A stretch of 64,000 nt of DNA from the NCBI GenBank assembly GCA_000149225.2, contig CM000692.1:1178001-1242000 (forward strand). Direction: 5' to 3'. Of the stretch, positions 30,883 through 39,418 are shown piece after piece (the first letter of the stretch is position 1; every line of letters begins with the position of its first letter). Source of the stretch: Lachancea kluyveri NRRL Y-12651. Its lineage: Eukaryota; Ascomycota; Saccharomycetes; Saccharomycetales; Saccharomycetaceae. Below the pieces are notes generated by a model that ran no database searches, was not told the origin of the DNA, and was given only the letters and a program-made list of their open reading frames with translations. Made by a program: the position numbers and the translations under genes.

Positions 30883-31905
30883 ATGCCAAATATGATGGGG
30901 ATCAAGTCACACAAGCTGTACGAACAATTAACGAAGATAACGATAGACCGTGATACTGAAATGTTCCAATCACTCAAACCTCAAGAGTTATTCCCAGATT
31001 TGTTAGAACACATGACTGAGACTATTCCAAAAGAGATCTTTATTCCGCAAACTAAAGAATTAACAGAAAGGTTCAAGAAACTAGGCCAATATTTAGATAT
31101 TAATTTCGCTAAGAAAAACAAGTACCCGTTCACAATTCAACGTATATGCGAACTCTGTTACCACCCTTTAAAGTATTACAAGGTCAACGAGCTGCCAAAA
31201 TTTCTGAATGCATTGGAAAGATGTTGCCTCGTAACGAGCAAGTGGGATTTTGAATCCAATTCCAAAAATGTTAAGAGTACTGAACAAAATGACTCTGATG
31301 TTTCGCTGAGCAAAATCAAATGGCTGGATGAAAAAGAGGATAAAGAACTAATGTCGTTCATTAAGGAGATTGAGGGTATCATTACTGTTAATTTTGGATA
31401 TGATGACGAAGAGGAAGAAGAGGAAGATACTCGGGATATGATTATCCAGGAATATTACGAGGATGACGGAGAGGACGATCAAGACTATATAGAAGAACAG
31501 GAAGAGGACTCTACGAGTGAAGACGACGAACCAAACGATAGTCCAGATGAAGAACTGCCAAATACACTACGCAAAAGGAAACCTACAGAGATCGATGATT
31601 ACGATTACGAAACACAGGATCTACCGAAAGATGGGACACCAAAAAAGGCTAAACAAGAGACCACCGCAACCGCTGTAGGTACTTTTCAAACAAACACAAG
31701 TACAAATGCAACAACAGATACGTTAATTGATTCGCCCTTGGTTATACAAACCGCAGAGCAGCAGCAACAATCCACTTTAGAACGTCATATATCCCTCCTA
31801 GTATCACCAACTTCTTCGAATGAAAGAGAGGAAAAAGCTATCGCGACGACAGATGACGAAAGTAGTAAGATCGATAGTCCTCTTGGTAACAAAATCAAGA
31901 GATGA
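30883..31905 (+). CDS. PSY4: Protein phosphatase 4 regulatory subunit Psy4
   Basis: 340 residues, shorter than the ~440 of S. cerevisiae. N-terminal PPP4R2-type helical domain (ELFPDLLEHMTETIPKEIFI, YPFTIQRICELCYHPLKYYK, FLNALERCCLVTSKWD) followed from about residue 165 by a disordered, highly acidic tail (EEEEEEDTRD, EDDGEDDQDYIEEQ) with KRKPTEID and KKAKQ basic patches. Psy4 joins Pph3 and Psy2 to dephosphorylate gamma-H2A and Rad53 during recovery from DNA damage. YBL046W position next to COR1 is conserved. Confidence 0.92.
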   Translation: MPNMMGIKSHKLYEQLTKITIDRDTEMFQSLKPQELFPDLLEHMTETIPKEIFIPQTKELTERFKKLGQYLDINFAKKNKYPFTIQRICELCYHPLKYYKVNELPKFLNALERCCLVTSKWDFESNSKNVKSTEQNDSDVSLSKIKWLDEKEDKELMSFIKEIEGIITVNFGYDDEEEEEEDTRDMIIQEYYEDDGEDDQDYIEEQEEDSTSEDDEPNDSPDEELPNTLRKRKPTEIDDYDYETQDLPKDGTPKKAKQETTATAVGTFQTNTSTNATTDTLIDSPLVIQTAEQQQQSTLERHISLLVSPTSSNEREEKAIATTDDESSKIDSPLGNKIKR

Positions 31906-32334
31906 TACGCCAATAGTTTTGTACCTCTTTTATTACTGTTACCAGCCAATGTTATCATGTCATTTTCTTTTTATTTCTCTTGTTTTTTCTTCTCTTGAGC
32001 CATTGAGATGTGCCTGCTTGTTACAATAAATATCTCTTTCATTATTATTATTGTTATTATTATTATTATTATTTCCCCCTTTTTTTTTTTTTTTTTTTTT
32101 TTGAATATAATATGTTTTTCTTTTTCTTAAAGTTTTATATATATCTTGTTTTCTTCCAAATACAGAAAAAATAAATAGTAGAGGAGAGTAGTGAATCCCG
32201 ATGGATTTAAGTGGAGTGTAATCACATTTGAACAAAGTGATGGAATATGAATAGTAATAAAAAAGAAAAAAAAGGGTGTATTACAAGTGTTTCATGAACT
32301 TCATAATTTTGAAGAGTAATAGAAGAGAGGTAAA
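31906..32334. other. Convergent PSY4 / COR1 spacer with microsatellite
   Basis: 429 bp holding both 3' ends. It contains an ATT-repeat at about 32041-32073 followed by C5 and a 23-base T run (32080-32102). No gene. Confidence 0.7.
32041..32102. repeat. (ATT)n microsatellite plus poly-T
   Basis: About ten ATT units with one GTT, then CCCCC and T23. Simple replication-slippage sequence between convergent genes. Confidence 0.95.
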
Positions 32335-33672
32335 TCACCATCTCATCATACTCATATCGTTTCTAATTCTCACGTAGTCTAGCAAGCCTTCAATTTGACC
32401 GGTACCGGCAATGGCAATATCTTGATCCCACAATCTGTTAGATGCCCATTGCTTGACGTCCTTAGCAGTGATGGAGTCAATCTTTGCAAAGACTTCAGAC
32501 AAAGCTGGCTTAGCACCCAAAGCCAAAGTTTGAGCACCTAGTTGAGTGGCGATAGTAGCGTTGTCGGAAGCTTGGCTAGCCAACTTCAATTTCAACAAAC
32601 TCTTACCACGAGCAACCTCGGTTTCAGTGATGGAGACGGACAATCTGTTCCATTGCTTCAAGGTAAAGTGAATCATGTCATCGATTTGGTGCACGTTGGA
32701 AATTACGGTAGAGAAACCCCATAGACCAGAGTCCTTATAAGATAGGGAGTAGTGGTTAAAGGTGTCACATAAGTGGTAGTCTTGGATAGTGTCCAACAAT
32801 TTGACACCTTGCAAATTGGAAGCTGGTTCGGAAGCAACGTAAGAGCCGAAAATTTCAGCAGCAACTTGGGCAACGTGGTAGTTTGGAGAAGTAACTGGCT
32901 CACCTTCAGCAGCAATAGAGATCCAAGCCTTTGGCAAAGTGTCATCTCTTAATCTGACTTCAGAACCCAAGAAGGAGGAAGCCTTTTTAGAGACAGGCTT
33001 TTCACCTGCCTTTAGAGAAACTTGAGTTTCGACGGCCTTAACCAATTCTTCGTGGTTAACATTACCAGAACCAACGACGACAGCGTTGGAAGCTAGGAAG
33101 TGGTTGCTGATGAAGGATTCCAAATCGGACTTTTCCAAGCCTTCAATGGATTCAAAAGTACCTCTAACTGGCAAGGACAATGGCGTATTTTGGAAAGCAG
33201 TGGCGTGCAAGTGTTCGGTGACACGTTCGGCTTGTTGAGTTTGCTCAAAAGCTTCAACATCGCGCAAAGTAGAAGCCTTAATGGACTCGAAAACAGAGTC
33301 TTGAACTGGAGTGTTCAACTTGGATTGCAAAAACTCCAAAGCGTTTGCAGAGGAGCCAACCTTGTGGTTGACGATATAGGATTGGAATTCTCTACCAACT
33401 GTTGAGGATAGAGACAAGCCACTCTTAGCGGCTTCAGAAGCAAAAGAGGAAGAGAAGGCTCTAGACAACAGGCTGGAGACACCATTGCTGTAAGGGTTTT
33501 CGGCAGAAGAACCAGAACCAAAAACGACACCAATGGAAGCAGTGGCAGCGTTACTGTTTGGCTCAGAGGCAACAACAATACCGTTGGACAGTTCGGTAAT
33601 TTGAGCCTTTGGGGCGGCTTGAGTAGCAATGGATCTCTTTAGAAGAGTGGATCTAGCGGCAGTTCTGATCAT
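32335..33672 (-). CDS. COR1: Cytochrome bc1 complex core protein 1
   Basis: 445 residues. Presequence (MIRTAARSTLLKRSIATQAA) then two M16 peptidase-like domains: ITELSNGIVVASEPN, GVVFGSGSSAENPYSNGVSS, TAFQNTPLSLPVRGTFESIE and KLLDTIQDYHLCDTFNHYSL, ending in IAIAGTGQIEGLLDYVRIRN. The zinc motif of active mitochondrial processing peptidase (HxxEH) is absent, as expected for the structural Cor1 subunit facing the matrix in respiratory complex III. An ACCAATCA HAP box lies about 200 bases upstream. Ortholog of YBL045C. Confidence 0.97.
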   Translation of the reverse strand: MIRTAARSTLLKRSIATQAAPKAQITELSNGIVVASEPNSNAATASIGVVFGSGSSAENPYSNGVSSLLSRAFSSSFASEAAKSGLSLSSTVGREFQSYIVNHKVGSSANALEFLQSKLNTPVQDSVFESIKASTLRDVEAFEQTQQAERVTEHLHATAFQNTPLSLPVRGTFESIEGLEKSDLESFISNHFLASNAVVVGSGNVNHEELVKAVETQVSLKAGEKPVSKKASSFLGSEVRLRDDTLPKAWISIAAEGEPVTSPNYHVAQVAAEIFGSYVASEPASNLQGVKLLDTIQDYHLCDTFNHYSLSYKDSGLWGFSTVISNVHQIDDMIHFTLKQWNRLSVSITETEVARGKSLLKLKLASQASDNATIATQLGAQTLALGAKPALSEVFAKIDSITAKDVKQWASNRLWDQDIAIAGTGQIEGLLDYVRIRNDMSMMRW

Positions 33673-33869
33673 GTGTAGGAAAGGATACTCTTACGAGGTG
33701 GTATCTATAGGAGTTGAAAGGGTGTATGGTAAACTAATACAGCTCAGCTCTAAAATTTTTCTTACAAACCAACAGAGGGATCGTTTCGAAGCCTGTATCC
33801 ATGTATCGGGTTTACCAATAAAAAAAAAGCTTCAGTGCAAGAGCTCTAGGAAGTGGAAACCACGCGCTG

Positions 33870-33877
33870 TGATTGGT
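33870..33877 (-). promoter_or_regulatory. HAP2/3/4/5 CCAAT box for COR1
   Basis: TGATTGGT, i.e. ACCAATCA on the COR1 strand, about 200 bases upstream of its ATG. It is a perfect ACCAATNA match, the site by which respiratory genes are activated on non-fermentable carbon in S. cerevisiae. Confidence 0.75.
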
Positions 33878-33924
33878 CCGACGCAGAAACGACGAACAGA
33901 AGAGAAAAAAAAATGTACTTTTAA

Positions 33925-34090
33925 CACGTGACCAACATACTCGTACAGAAACACACGTAAATAGGTCACGTGACTAAATGTGGATGGTGGGGGGATGGAA
34001 CAACGGAAAAGAACAACGGAGGAGGAGCGGCGAATAGCAGACACGCCGCGGGTAAATAGCAGCCGTATGTTGCAAGAGCGGTATCACGTG
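33925..34090. promoter_or_regulatory. Cluster of three CACGTG (Cbf1/E-box) motifs
   Basis: CACGTG at 33925, 33967 (within GGTCACGTGAC) and 34085, between COR1 and ECM13. Cbf1 cooperates with HAP control of respiratory genes in several yeasts; the assignment to COR1 or ECM13 is inference. Confidence 0.5.
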
Positions 34091-34492
34091 CAGCGAGCCG
34101 ATACGGCTTCGGTAAGCAAACGGAAATCGCTAACGCGCGGAAAGGCCTTATACAAGCTGATTCCGCGGCGCATGTCCACTAAAGCCCGCTCCGACATGAC
34201 AAATTCCCTCGGTCGCCGGAATGGCTGCGCTTAGAGCTAGGTCCCGACAAAGTAAGCGGAACACCTGGAGGTGCTAAGCGGCCCGTACCAAATAGCCGAT
34301 GACAAATTCTGAAGATGTCGATATGCGCAATTTTTTTCCTTATACCCTGGCTATTAGTACATATAAAAAGCATGTAGTTTTCTTGCTATATTCTGTTTTG
34401 CCTATCATTATGTTCGACCAAGCTCCTGTCTTTCTTCCCCTTCCCCCTATCTTCTCTACTTTTTTCGTCTAACCATAATCCCCGCGTTCAAT

Positions 34493-34990
34493 ATGAGCAC
34501 CCAATCTAGTTTGTTGTTAACCATGTCACAGCGCTACCTGCTGGCCAACAAAGCTCGTACAAAACTGATGCAATGCGTATCGTCTACCAAGAATAGAGAC
34601 TATGACCTCAGAGTCCTCGTGGGCCATGCAAACCTTCTAGACAGTGTCATGGATAGCATACATAATCATGACTTGGAAACAACAAGCCAGCCCGCCCAGG
34701 AGAGCTATTTTTCAAGCGATAGCGAAAGCGACAGCGATGAAGAAGATGAAGACTACTACTACTCTTCTTCCGATGAAGAAGAAAGTGATGGTGAAGATTC
34801 TACTTACGAATACGTTCTAGCTAGCACGAATACTCTTTCTCTGTCCAAGAAGCAGTCTCCACCTTTTTTCTCTACGACAAACATCTCTACGACCTTGATC
34901 GCTAGTGACGATGAAGATGACGAACACGAGGTTGAACAGGTTTATAGCGAGGAACAAGACCTGGCAAATTTGAGGCCGGTTTGGGTATGA
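34493..34990 (+). CDS. ECM13: Ecm13-family protein of unknown function
   Basis: 165 residues. The N-terminal block MSQRYLLANKARTKLMQCVS and LRVLVGHANLLDSVMDSI is the conserved signature of the S. cerevisiae paralogue pair Ecm13 (YBL043W) and YJR115W; the remainder is low-complexity and acidic (DSESDSDEEDEDYYYSSSDE), with a second conserved end EEQDLANLRPVWV. A single copy here where S. cerevisiae has two, consistent with a pre-duplication genome. The biochemical role is unknown. Confidence 0.88.
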   Translation: MSTQSSLLLTMSQRYLLANKARTKLMQCVSSTKNRDYDLRVLVGHANLLDSVMDSIHNHDLETTSQPAQESYFSSDSESDSDEEDEDYYYSSSDEEESDGEDSTYEYVLASTNTLSLSKKQSPPFFSTTNISTTLIASDDEDDEHEVEQVYSEEQDLANLRPVWV

Positions 34991-35642
34991 AAAGTCCTTC
35001 AAAAATTTTGCATCCCACGCCACCTCAAGGTGGTTTCATGCGCCTCTTGTCCCCTTTAATGCTAATATTCCCTTTTAACGTGTCCCCGACTATTTAACGA
35101 CCTTGTTTACGACTGACGAATTTCATCATACTATATATATCTACAAGTCTCTAATTAATGTGCCAGAGGAAAAGAAAATATAGAAAATAGGAAAAAAAAA
35201 TTAATAAGCTGTTCTATTTACTGATTTATGATAGTGTACCAACCTTTACCTTTGACATTCTTCCGAAACTGATTATGTAATGCAGTTTGAAGGCGCTTCC
35301 AGAATCCGCGAAGGGGGAACAACCGCAAGATTTGCTTTGGCGCGAGGTATTAGAAACGGAAAAATGACGGCTTTCGTCGCATAACCAAATATATTTTTGT
35401 ACGAGACCCAGGAAGTTTGCTTTTCCTTCGATTATCAGAAATGATTCACTACTGTCGGGACTTCTCGGTGTACGATTCCAAATATGGAAAATAACACCGA
35501 ACATGAAAAGTTTGGTTGCAGGAAGCTTTCATTCTACTCCAATGAATGGTGGTTGTATAAAAAAAAACCATTTAAAGACGGCGACAGCCAACCCTTACTT
35601 TATTTCTTCAAGAGTGACCACATCGTCCATACATAAACCTAA
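34991..35642. other. Spacer ECM13 - CPS1
   Basis: 652 bp, containing the CPS1 promoter with GAAAA/TATA-like stretches and ending in a CATACATAAACCTAAATG start context. An opposing 92-codon frame at 35226-35504 looks random. No RNA gene was recognised. Confidence 0.55.
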
Positions 35643-37403
35643 ATGATTAAAGACTACTCACCGATAGACCGTAAGCCATCCAGGCTTCCGAAGAAAATCA
35701 TCTCAATTGCGACTCTACTGATTATCCTGGTATTGTCTAGTTACCAGCTATGGAACTTTAGCGTAAAGAATACGTCTAACAGTGTTACTCCTCAGACTTT
35801 CAAATGTCAAACCTACGAAAAAGTCAACGGTGCTGAGACCGACAAAGTAAAGAGCTTACTCACTGACCCGCAGTTTCAAAACGATACATTAACAAAGCTG
35901 GCTAATGCAGTTAGGATTCCTACCGAAGTGTACGATACGTTTCCTAACCCGGCTGACAATTCATCCGACCCACATTGGTCGGAGTTTTCCAAGCTTCACA
36001 CACAATTGGCCCAAGACTTCCCTTCTGTTTGGTCCAAATTATCCGTCGAAACTGTCAACACATTTGGGCTGGTACTCACTTGGAAAGGTTCTGACGACTC
36101 TTTAAAGCCATTGTTGCTAGCTGCCCATATGGATGTTGTACCCGTGGAGCGCAAAACTTGGAACCAATGGTCTCATGAACCATTTGGTGGTGAGATTACC
36201 AATGACCCAGAACATGGCACTATGATATGGGGCCGTGGGTCATTTGACGATAAGAACATGTTGATTGGTATCTTGCAAACATTGGAATACATCATTACCC
36301 AGGAATCTGATTTTGTTCCAAAGAGAAGTATTATCGTTGCTGTTGGTTTCGATGAAGAAGCCTCTGGATACTTTGGTGCAAAGTACATTAGCAAACTACT
36401 GTACGAGAGATATGGTCAAGACGGTATCTACGCTATTATTGATGAAGGTGTTAACGGTATCAAGGAAGTCGAAAATGTGCTAGTGGCGTCTCCGGGCACT
36501 GGTGAAAAGGGTCGCTTGAATTTATGGATCGAATTGAACACTCCAGGCGGCCACTCCTCAGTACCACCTGACCACACATCTATCGGTATTGCAGCTGAAT
36601 TGATTACGGATATCGAAAAGGAAAAATTCCCAGCACTGTTCACATCTGGCAATCCAGTCTCTCAATATTATCAGTGCATAGCCGAAAATTCAGAAACTAT
36701 GCCATCAGATTTGAAATGGGACTTCCTACACGCAATGGACGATGCCGATGCTAATGACCGTGTGATCAAATATTTGATCGAAACTGGTGGTAAAAAGACC
36801 GAATACTTGCTACGTACCACACAGGCTATTGATATTATCCACGGTGGTATCAAGGCTAATGCATTACCAGAAACGGTTGCCTTCTTAACAGACTCTAGAA
36901 TTTCTATCGAATCCTCCATTGATGAAACCCTGCAAAAATTCTTAAACAAAACCTTGGACATCTCCAAAAAATACGACTTGGGCTTTATCTTCGAAGACGA
37001 GGTTTTGTTACCCCCTACTGCCAATGGTAAGTTCAACGTTACTAAGTTCAGCAGCCTGGCCCCCGCCCCAGTATCCCCAAACAACGGAGTTTGGAAAACC
37101 TTTGCCGGAACTATCAAAGGTTTTTATGAAGATGTGGTCTTCCCTATGAAGTTTGGCACAGAGCGTGAATTGGTCGTTGCCCCTAGTATTATGACTGCGA
37201 ACACAGACACTGCACATTATTGGAATTTGACCAGGAATATTTACCGTTACCAACCTGGCTTCGCTATGGCTGACACCTTATCTACGATTCATTCCGTCAA
37301 CGAACATGTTGATTTGGAAACTCTGATGCACGTTGTTGCATTCAATTACGAGTATATCCACGTTGTTGACAACTTGGATAATGATGGTGAATTTATTGTT
37401 TAA
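35643..37403 (+). CDS. CPS1: Vacuolar carboxypeptidase S (Gly-X carboxypeptidase, M20)
   Basis: 586 residues. Short cytosolic N-terminus, then a single membrane anchor at about 19-38 (IISIATLLIILVLSSYQLW), typical of Cps1, which is sorted as a membrane precursor through multivesicular bodies into the vacuole. M20 zinc peptidase landmarks: AHMDVVPV (His162, Asp164), GRGSFDDK (Asp202), the catalytic FDEEASG (Glu238/Glu239), and a dimerisation insert beginning NTPGGHSSVPPDHTSIG. Several N-x-S/T sequons fit the glycosylated lumenal enzyme. It releases amino acids from small peptides under nitrogen limitation. Confidence 0.95.
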   Translation: MIKDYSPIDRKPSRLPKKIISIATLLIILVLSSYQLWNFSVKNTSNSVTPQTFKCQTYEKVNGAETDKVKSLLTDPQFQNDTLTKLANAVRIPTEVYDTFPNPADNSSDPHWSEFSKLHTQLAQDFPSVWSKLSVETVNTFGLVLTWKGSDDSLKPLLLAAHMDVVPVERKTWNQWSHEPFGGEITNDPEHGTMIWGRGSFDDKNMLIGILQTLEYIITQESDFVPKRSIIVAVGFDEEASGYFGAKYISKLLYERYGQDGIYAIIDEGVNGIKEVENVLVASPGTGEKGRLNLWIELNTPGGHSSVPPDHTSIGIAAELITDIEKEKFPALFTSGNPVSQYYQCIAENSETMPSDLKWDFLHAMDDADANDRVIKYLIETGGKKTEYLLRTTQAIDIIHGGIKANALPETVAFLTDSRISIESSIDETLQKFLNKTLDISKKYDLGFIFEDEVLLPPTANGKFNVTKFSSLAPAPVSPNNGVWKTFAGTIKGFYEDVVFPMKFGTERELVVAPSIMTANTDTAHYWNLTRNIYRYQPGFAMADTLSTIHSVNEHVDLETLMHVVAFNYEYIHVVDNLDNDGEFIV

Positions 37404-37582
37404 AACAAATCACAAATTCACCTTAATATGTAACTCTCAATATATTGTTTCAAACTTAAATTCTATAAGAGATCTACTGTATTAACCTAAACTGTCGCAG
37501 CCTCGAAGCGACCATTACGCTGGAATCTATGTAAACCGATTTAATCATAATTAACGAAATACAACAATCACCCTTCGAGACG

Positions 37583-37591
37583 GGTGGCAAA
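37583..37591 (+). promoter_or_regulatory. PACE box (Rpn4 site) for PRE7
   Basis: GGTGGCAAA, the exact proteasome-associated control element, 71 bases before the ATG at 37662. It also shows that the longer open frame upstream is promoter, not coding. Confidence 0.85.
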
Positions 37592-37661
37592 AAAAGAGAG
37601 AAGCATGTACTTCCCACCCTTCAAAAAATCTACCAGTAAAATAGTCACCAGTAGTTCAAAT

Positions 37662-38390
37662 ATGGCATCCACCATTGCTTCAGAATACTCTAACGAAACC
37701 AAAAATGTTCCAATTGAGCATCAATTTAATCCTTACTCCGATAATGGTGGTACCATCCTAGGTATCGCCGGTGAAGACTTCGCAGTGTTAGCAGGTGATA
37801 CGAGGCATACTACAGATTATTCGATCAATTCTCGTTACGAACCAAAAGTGTTTGACTGTGGAGATAACATTTTGATCTCTGCTAATGGTTTTGCAGCTGA
37901 TGGTGAAGCTTTGGTAAAGAGATTTCAAAATAGTTTGAAATGGTATCACTTCAACCACAACGATAGAAAGTTGTCACTAAGTTCTGCTGCAAGAAATATC
38001 CAACATTTGTTGTATGGCAAAAGATTTTTCCCTTACTATGTCCACACCATCATTGCTGGTCTTGACGAAGAGGGAAAAGGTGCCGTTTATTCTTTTGACC
38101 CAGTGGGATCCTATGAAAGAGAGCAGTGCAGAGCAGGTGGTGCCGCTGCATCTTTGATCATGCCATTCCTAGACAACCAAGTCAATTTTAAGAACCAGTA
38201 TGAGCCAGACAGTGATGGTAAGAAAAGAAGAGAACCAAAGTACTTATCTATCGAACAAGTTATTAAATTGGTTAGAGATGCATTCACCTCAGCAACAGAA
38301 AGACATATTAATGTAGGTGATGGATTGGAGATCTTGATTGTCACCAAGGATGGTGTGAGAAAGGAATACTATGATTTGAAGAGAGATTAG
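37662..38390 (+). CDS. PRE7: 20S proteasome beta-6 subunit
   Basis: 242 residues (241 in S. cerevisiae) from ATG 37662. The frame extends upstream to GTG 37584, with an ATG at 37605, but this would include the PACE box and is absent from the family. N-terminal propeptide (about 20 residues) precedes QFNPYSDNGGTILGIAGEDF. There is no N-terminal catalytic Thr, as expected of the non-proteolytic beta-6. Other landmarks: LAGDTRHTTDYSINSRYEPK, ARNIQHLLYGKRFFPYYVHT, SFDPVGSYEREQCRAGGAAA and ATERHINVGDGLEILIVTKD. Ortholog of YBL041W, next to ERD2 as in S. cerevisiae. Confidence 0.97.
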   Translation: MASTIASEYSNETKNVPIEHQFNPYSDNGGTILGIAGEDFAVLAGDTRHTTDYSINSRYEPKVFDCGDNILISANGFAADGEALVKRFQNSLKWYHFNHNDRKLSLSSAARNIQHLLYGKRFFPYYVHTIIAGLDEEGKGAVYSFDPVGSYEREQCRAGGAAASLIMPFLDNQVNFKNQYEPDSDGKKRREPKYLSIEQVIKLVRDAFTSATERHINVGDGLEILIVTKDGVRKEYYDLKRD

Positions 38391-38467
38391 TCTATTTGGA
38401 AATGAATGAATGTGTATTTTTAGTCATCTATATATTTTGAGCGAGAAGAGCAACAGAGTTTTTTTTT

Positions 38468-39191
38468 TCATTGTGGTAGCTCAAAACCTTTACCCTGCAT
38501 GACCTTCTTGTAATAGATATAGAAGAAGTCAGAATAGATCAGAGTCTGGATGAGACCAGTAAAAACTGACAACTTGTCGAACTTCCCCTTTTCCGTGAAA
38601 AATCTCCATATCCAGTTTGGAATGTACAATGACCTGTAAAGACCCAATGCAAAAATGTAATGTGTAGTTAAGGTTTTGGCTTTACCAGTTTTGGATAACA
38701 TGAATAGTTGAGGTAAGATGGCAACGCTTTCTAACCAAAGAGAAAAACTCCAAGTAATTTCCAATAGACTGAACTTGTAGTTAAAGAATAAGGCCATCAA
38801 CAAGCTGCCTCCTAGCAAGTACTCAATCTTAAACGTGTCACGAGTGATCATGTCTCTGTATGCAACAGGCTTTGAGATCTTAGAACGTTGCATCAACACA
38901 ACAACATAAATGGATGAACTAATAAAGAAAACCTTCATTAACGTGTTGTATACAGAAACCCAATGGAAACCCAACAAGTCCAGGTAACGCGTGATGAATA
39001 CCAAAACGTACAGAACTTGCGTTTTCAATGAAATACCATCGATGGAGTTGGTCTTCTGAATTGTATGTAGAAGAATCAAAATGCTGGTTAAATGAGAGAA
39101 GTCACCTGAGAAAAGGAGTTAGTAATGTTATTCTAACCAGAGAATGACTACGAGTCAAAAACATACCTAGTATCCTGAAAACGTTCAACAT
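38468..39191 (-). CDS. ERD2: HDEL receptor Erd2, spliced
   Basis: 220 residues from two exons, 39191-39167 and 39105-38468. Exon 1 encodes MLNVFRILG and exon 2 continues DFSHLTSILILLHTIQKTNS. It is a seven-helix protein (VFITRYLDLLGFHWVSVYNT, SLWLESVAILPQLFMLSKTG, HYIFALGLYRSLYIPNWIWR, SDFFYIYYKKVMQGKGFELP). Erd2 retrieves HDEL-tagged ER residents from the Golgi. The S. cerevisiae gene (YBL040C) has its intron at the same place, so the intron is ancestral. Confidence 0.97.
39106..39166 (-). other. ERD2: Spliceosomal intron in ERD2
   Basis: 61 bases on the minus strand: GTATGT donor, TACTAAC branch site, and a TTTTCTCAG acceptor, all consensus. The short distance from branch to acceptor is typical for yeast. 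Confidence 0.95.
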
Positions 39192-39418
39192 GTTTTGATT
39201 AACAGTTTGTTTTTGAATGTATACGAATGATCAATACCAGATGTGTCCGTTTATGCACTTGATGTGTCCTTTTTTTTTTTTTCGAGTAACAGTTTTGTGA
39301 TACGTAAACAATGATTTTTGTACATGATGTCAGCGTCAGTTCTACCTCAAAATGGACAAAAGAACAGAAGAAGAAGCAATACTCTAATATATTATATAAA
39401 TAAGATAATACCCGAGGA

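Larger units (their letters stand above)
33673..34492. other. Divergent COR1 / ECM13 promoter region
   Basis: 820 bp, unusually GC-rich in 34030-34300 with several CGG/CCG pairs. It carries a HAP box (33870) and three CACGTG motifs (33925, 33967, 34085). A short overlapping ORF in each direction looks random. Confidence 0.65.

Noticed and set aside
37584-37661. N-terminal extension of Pre7
   Set aside because: Starts at GTG, contains the PACE box, and has no counterpart in the beta-6 family.
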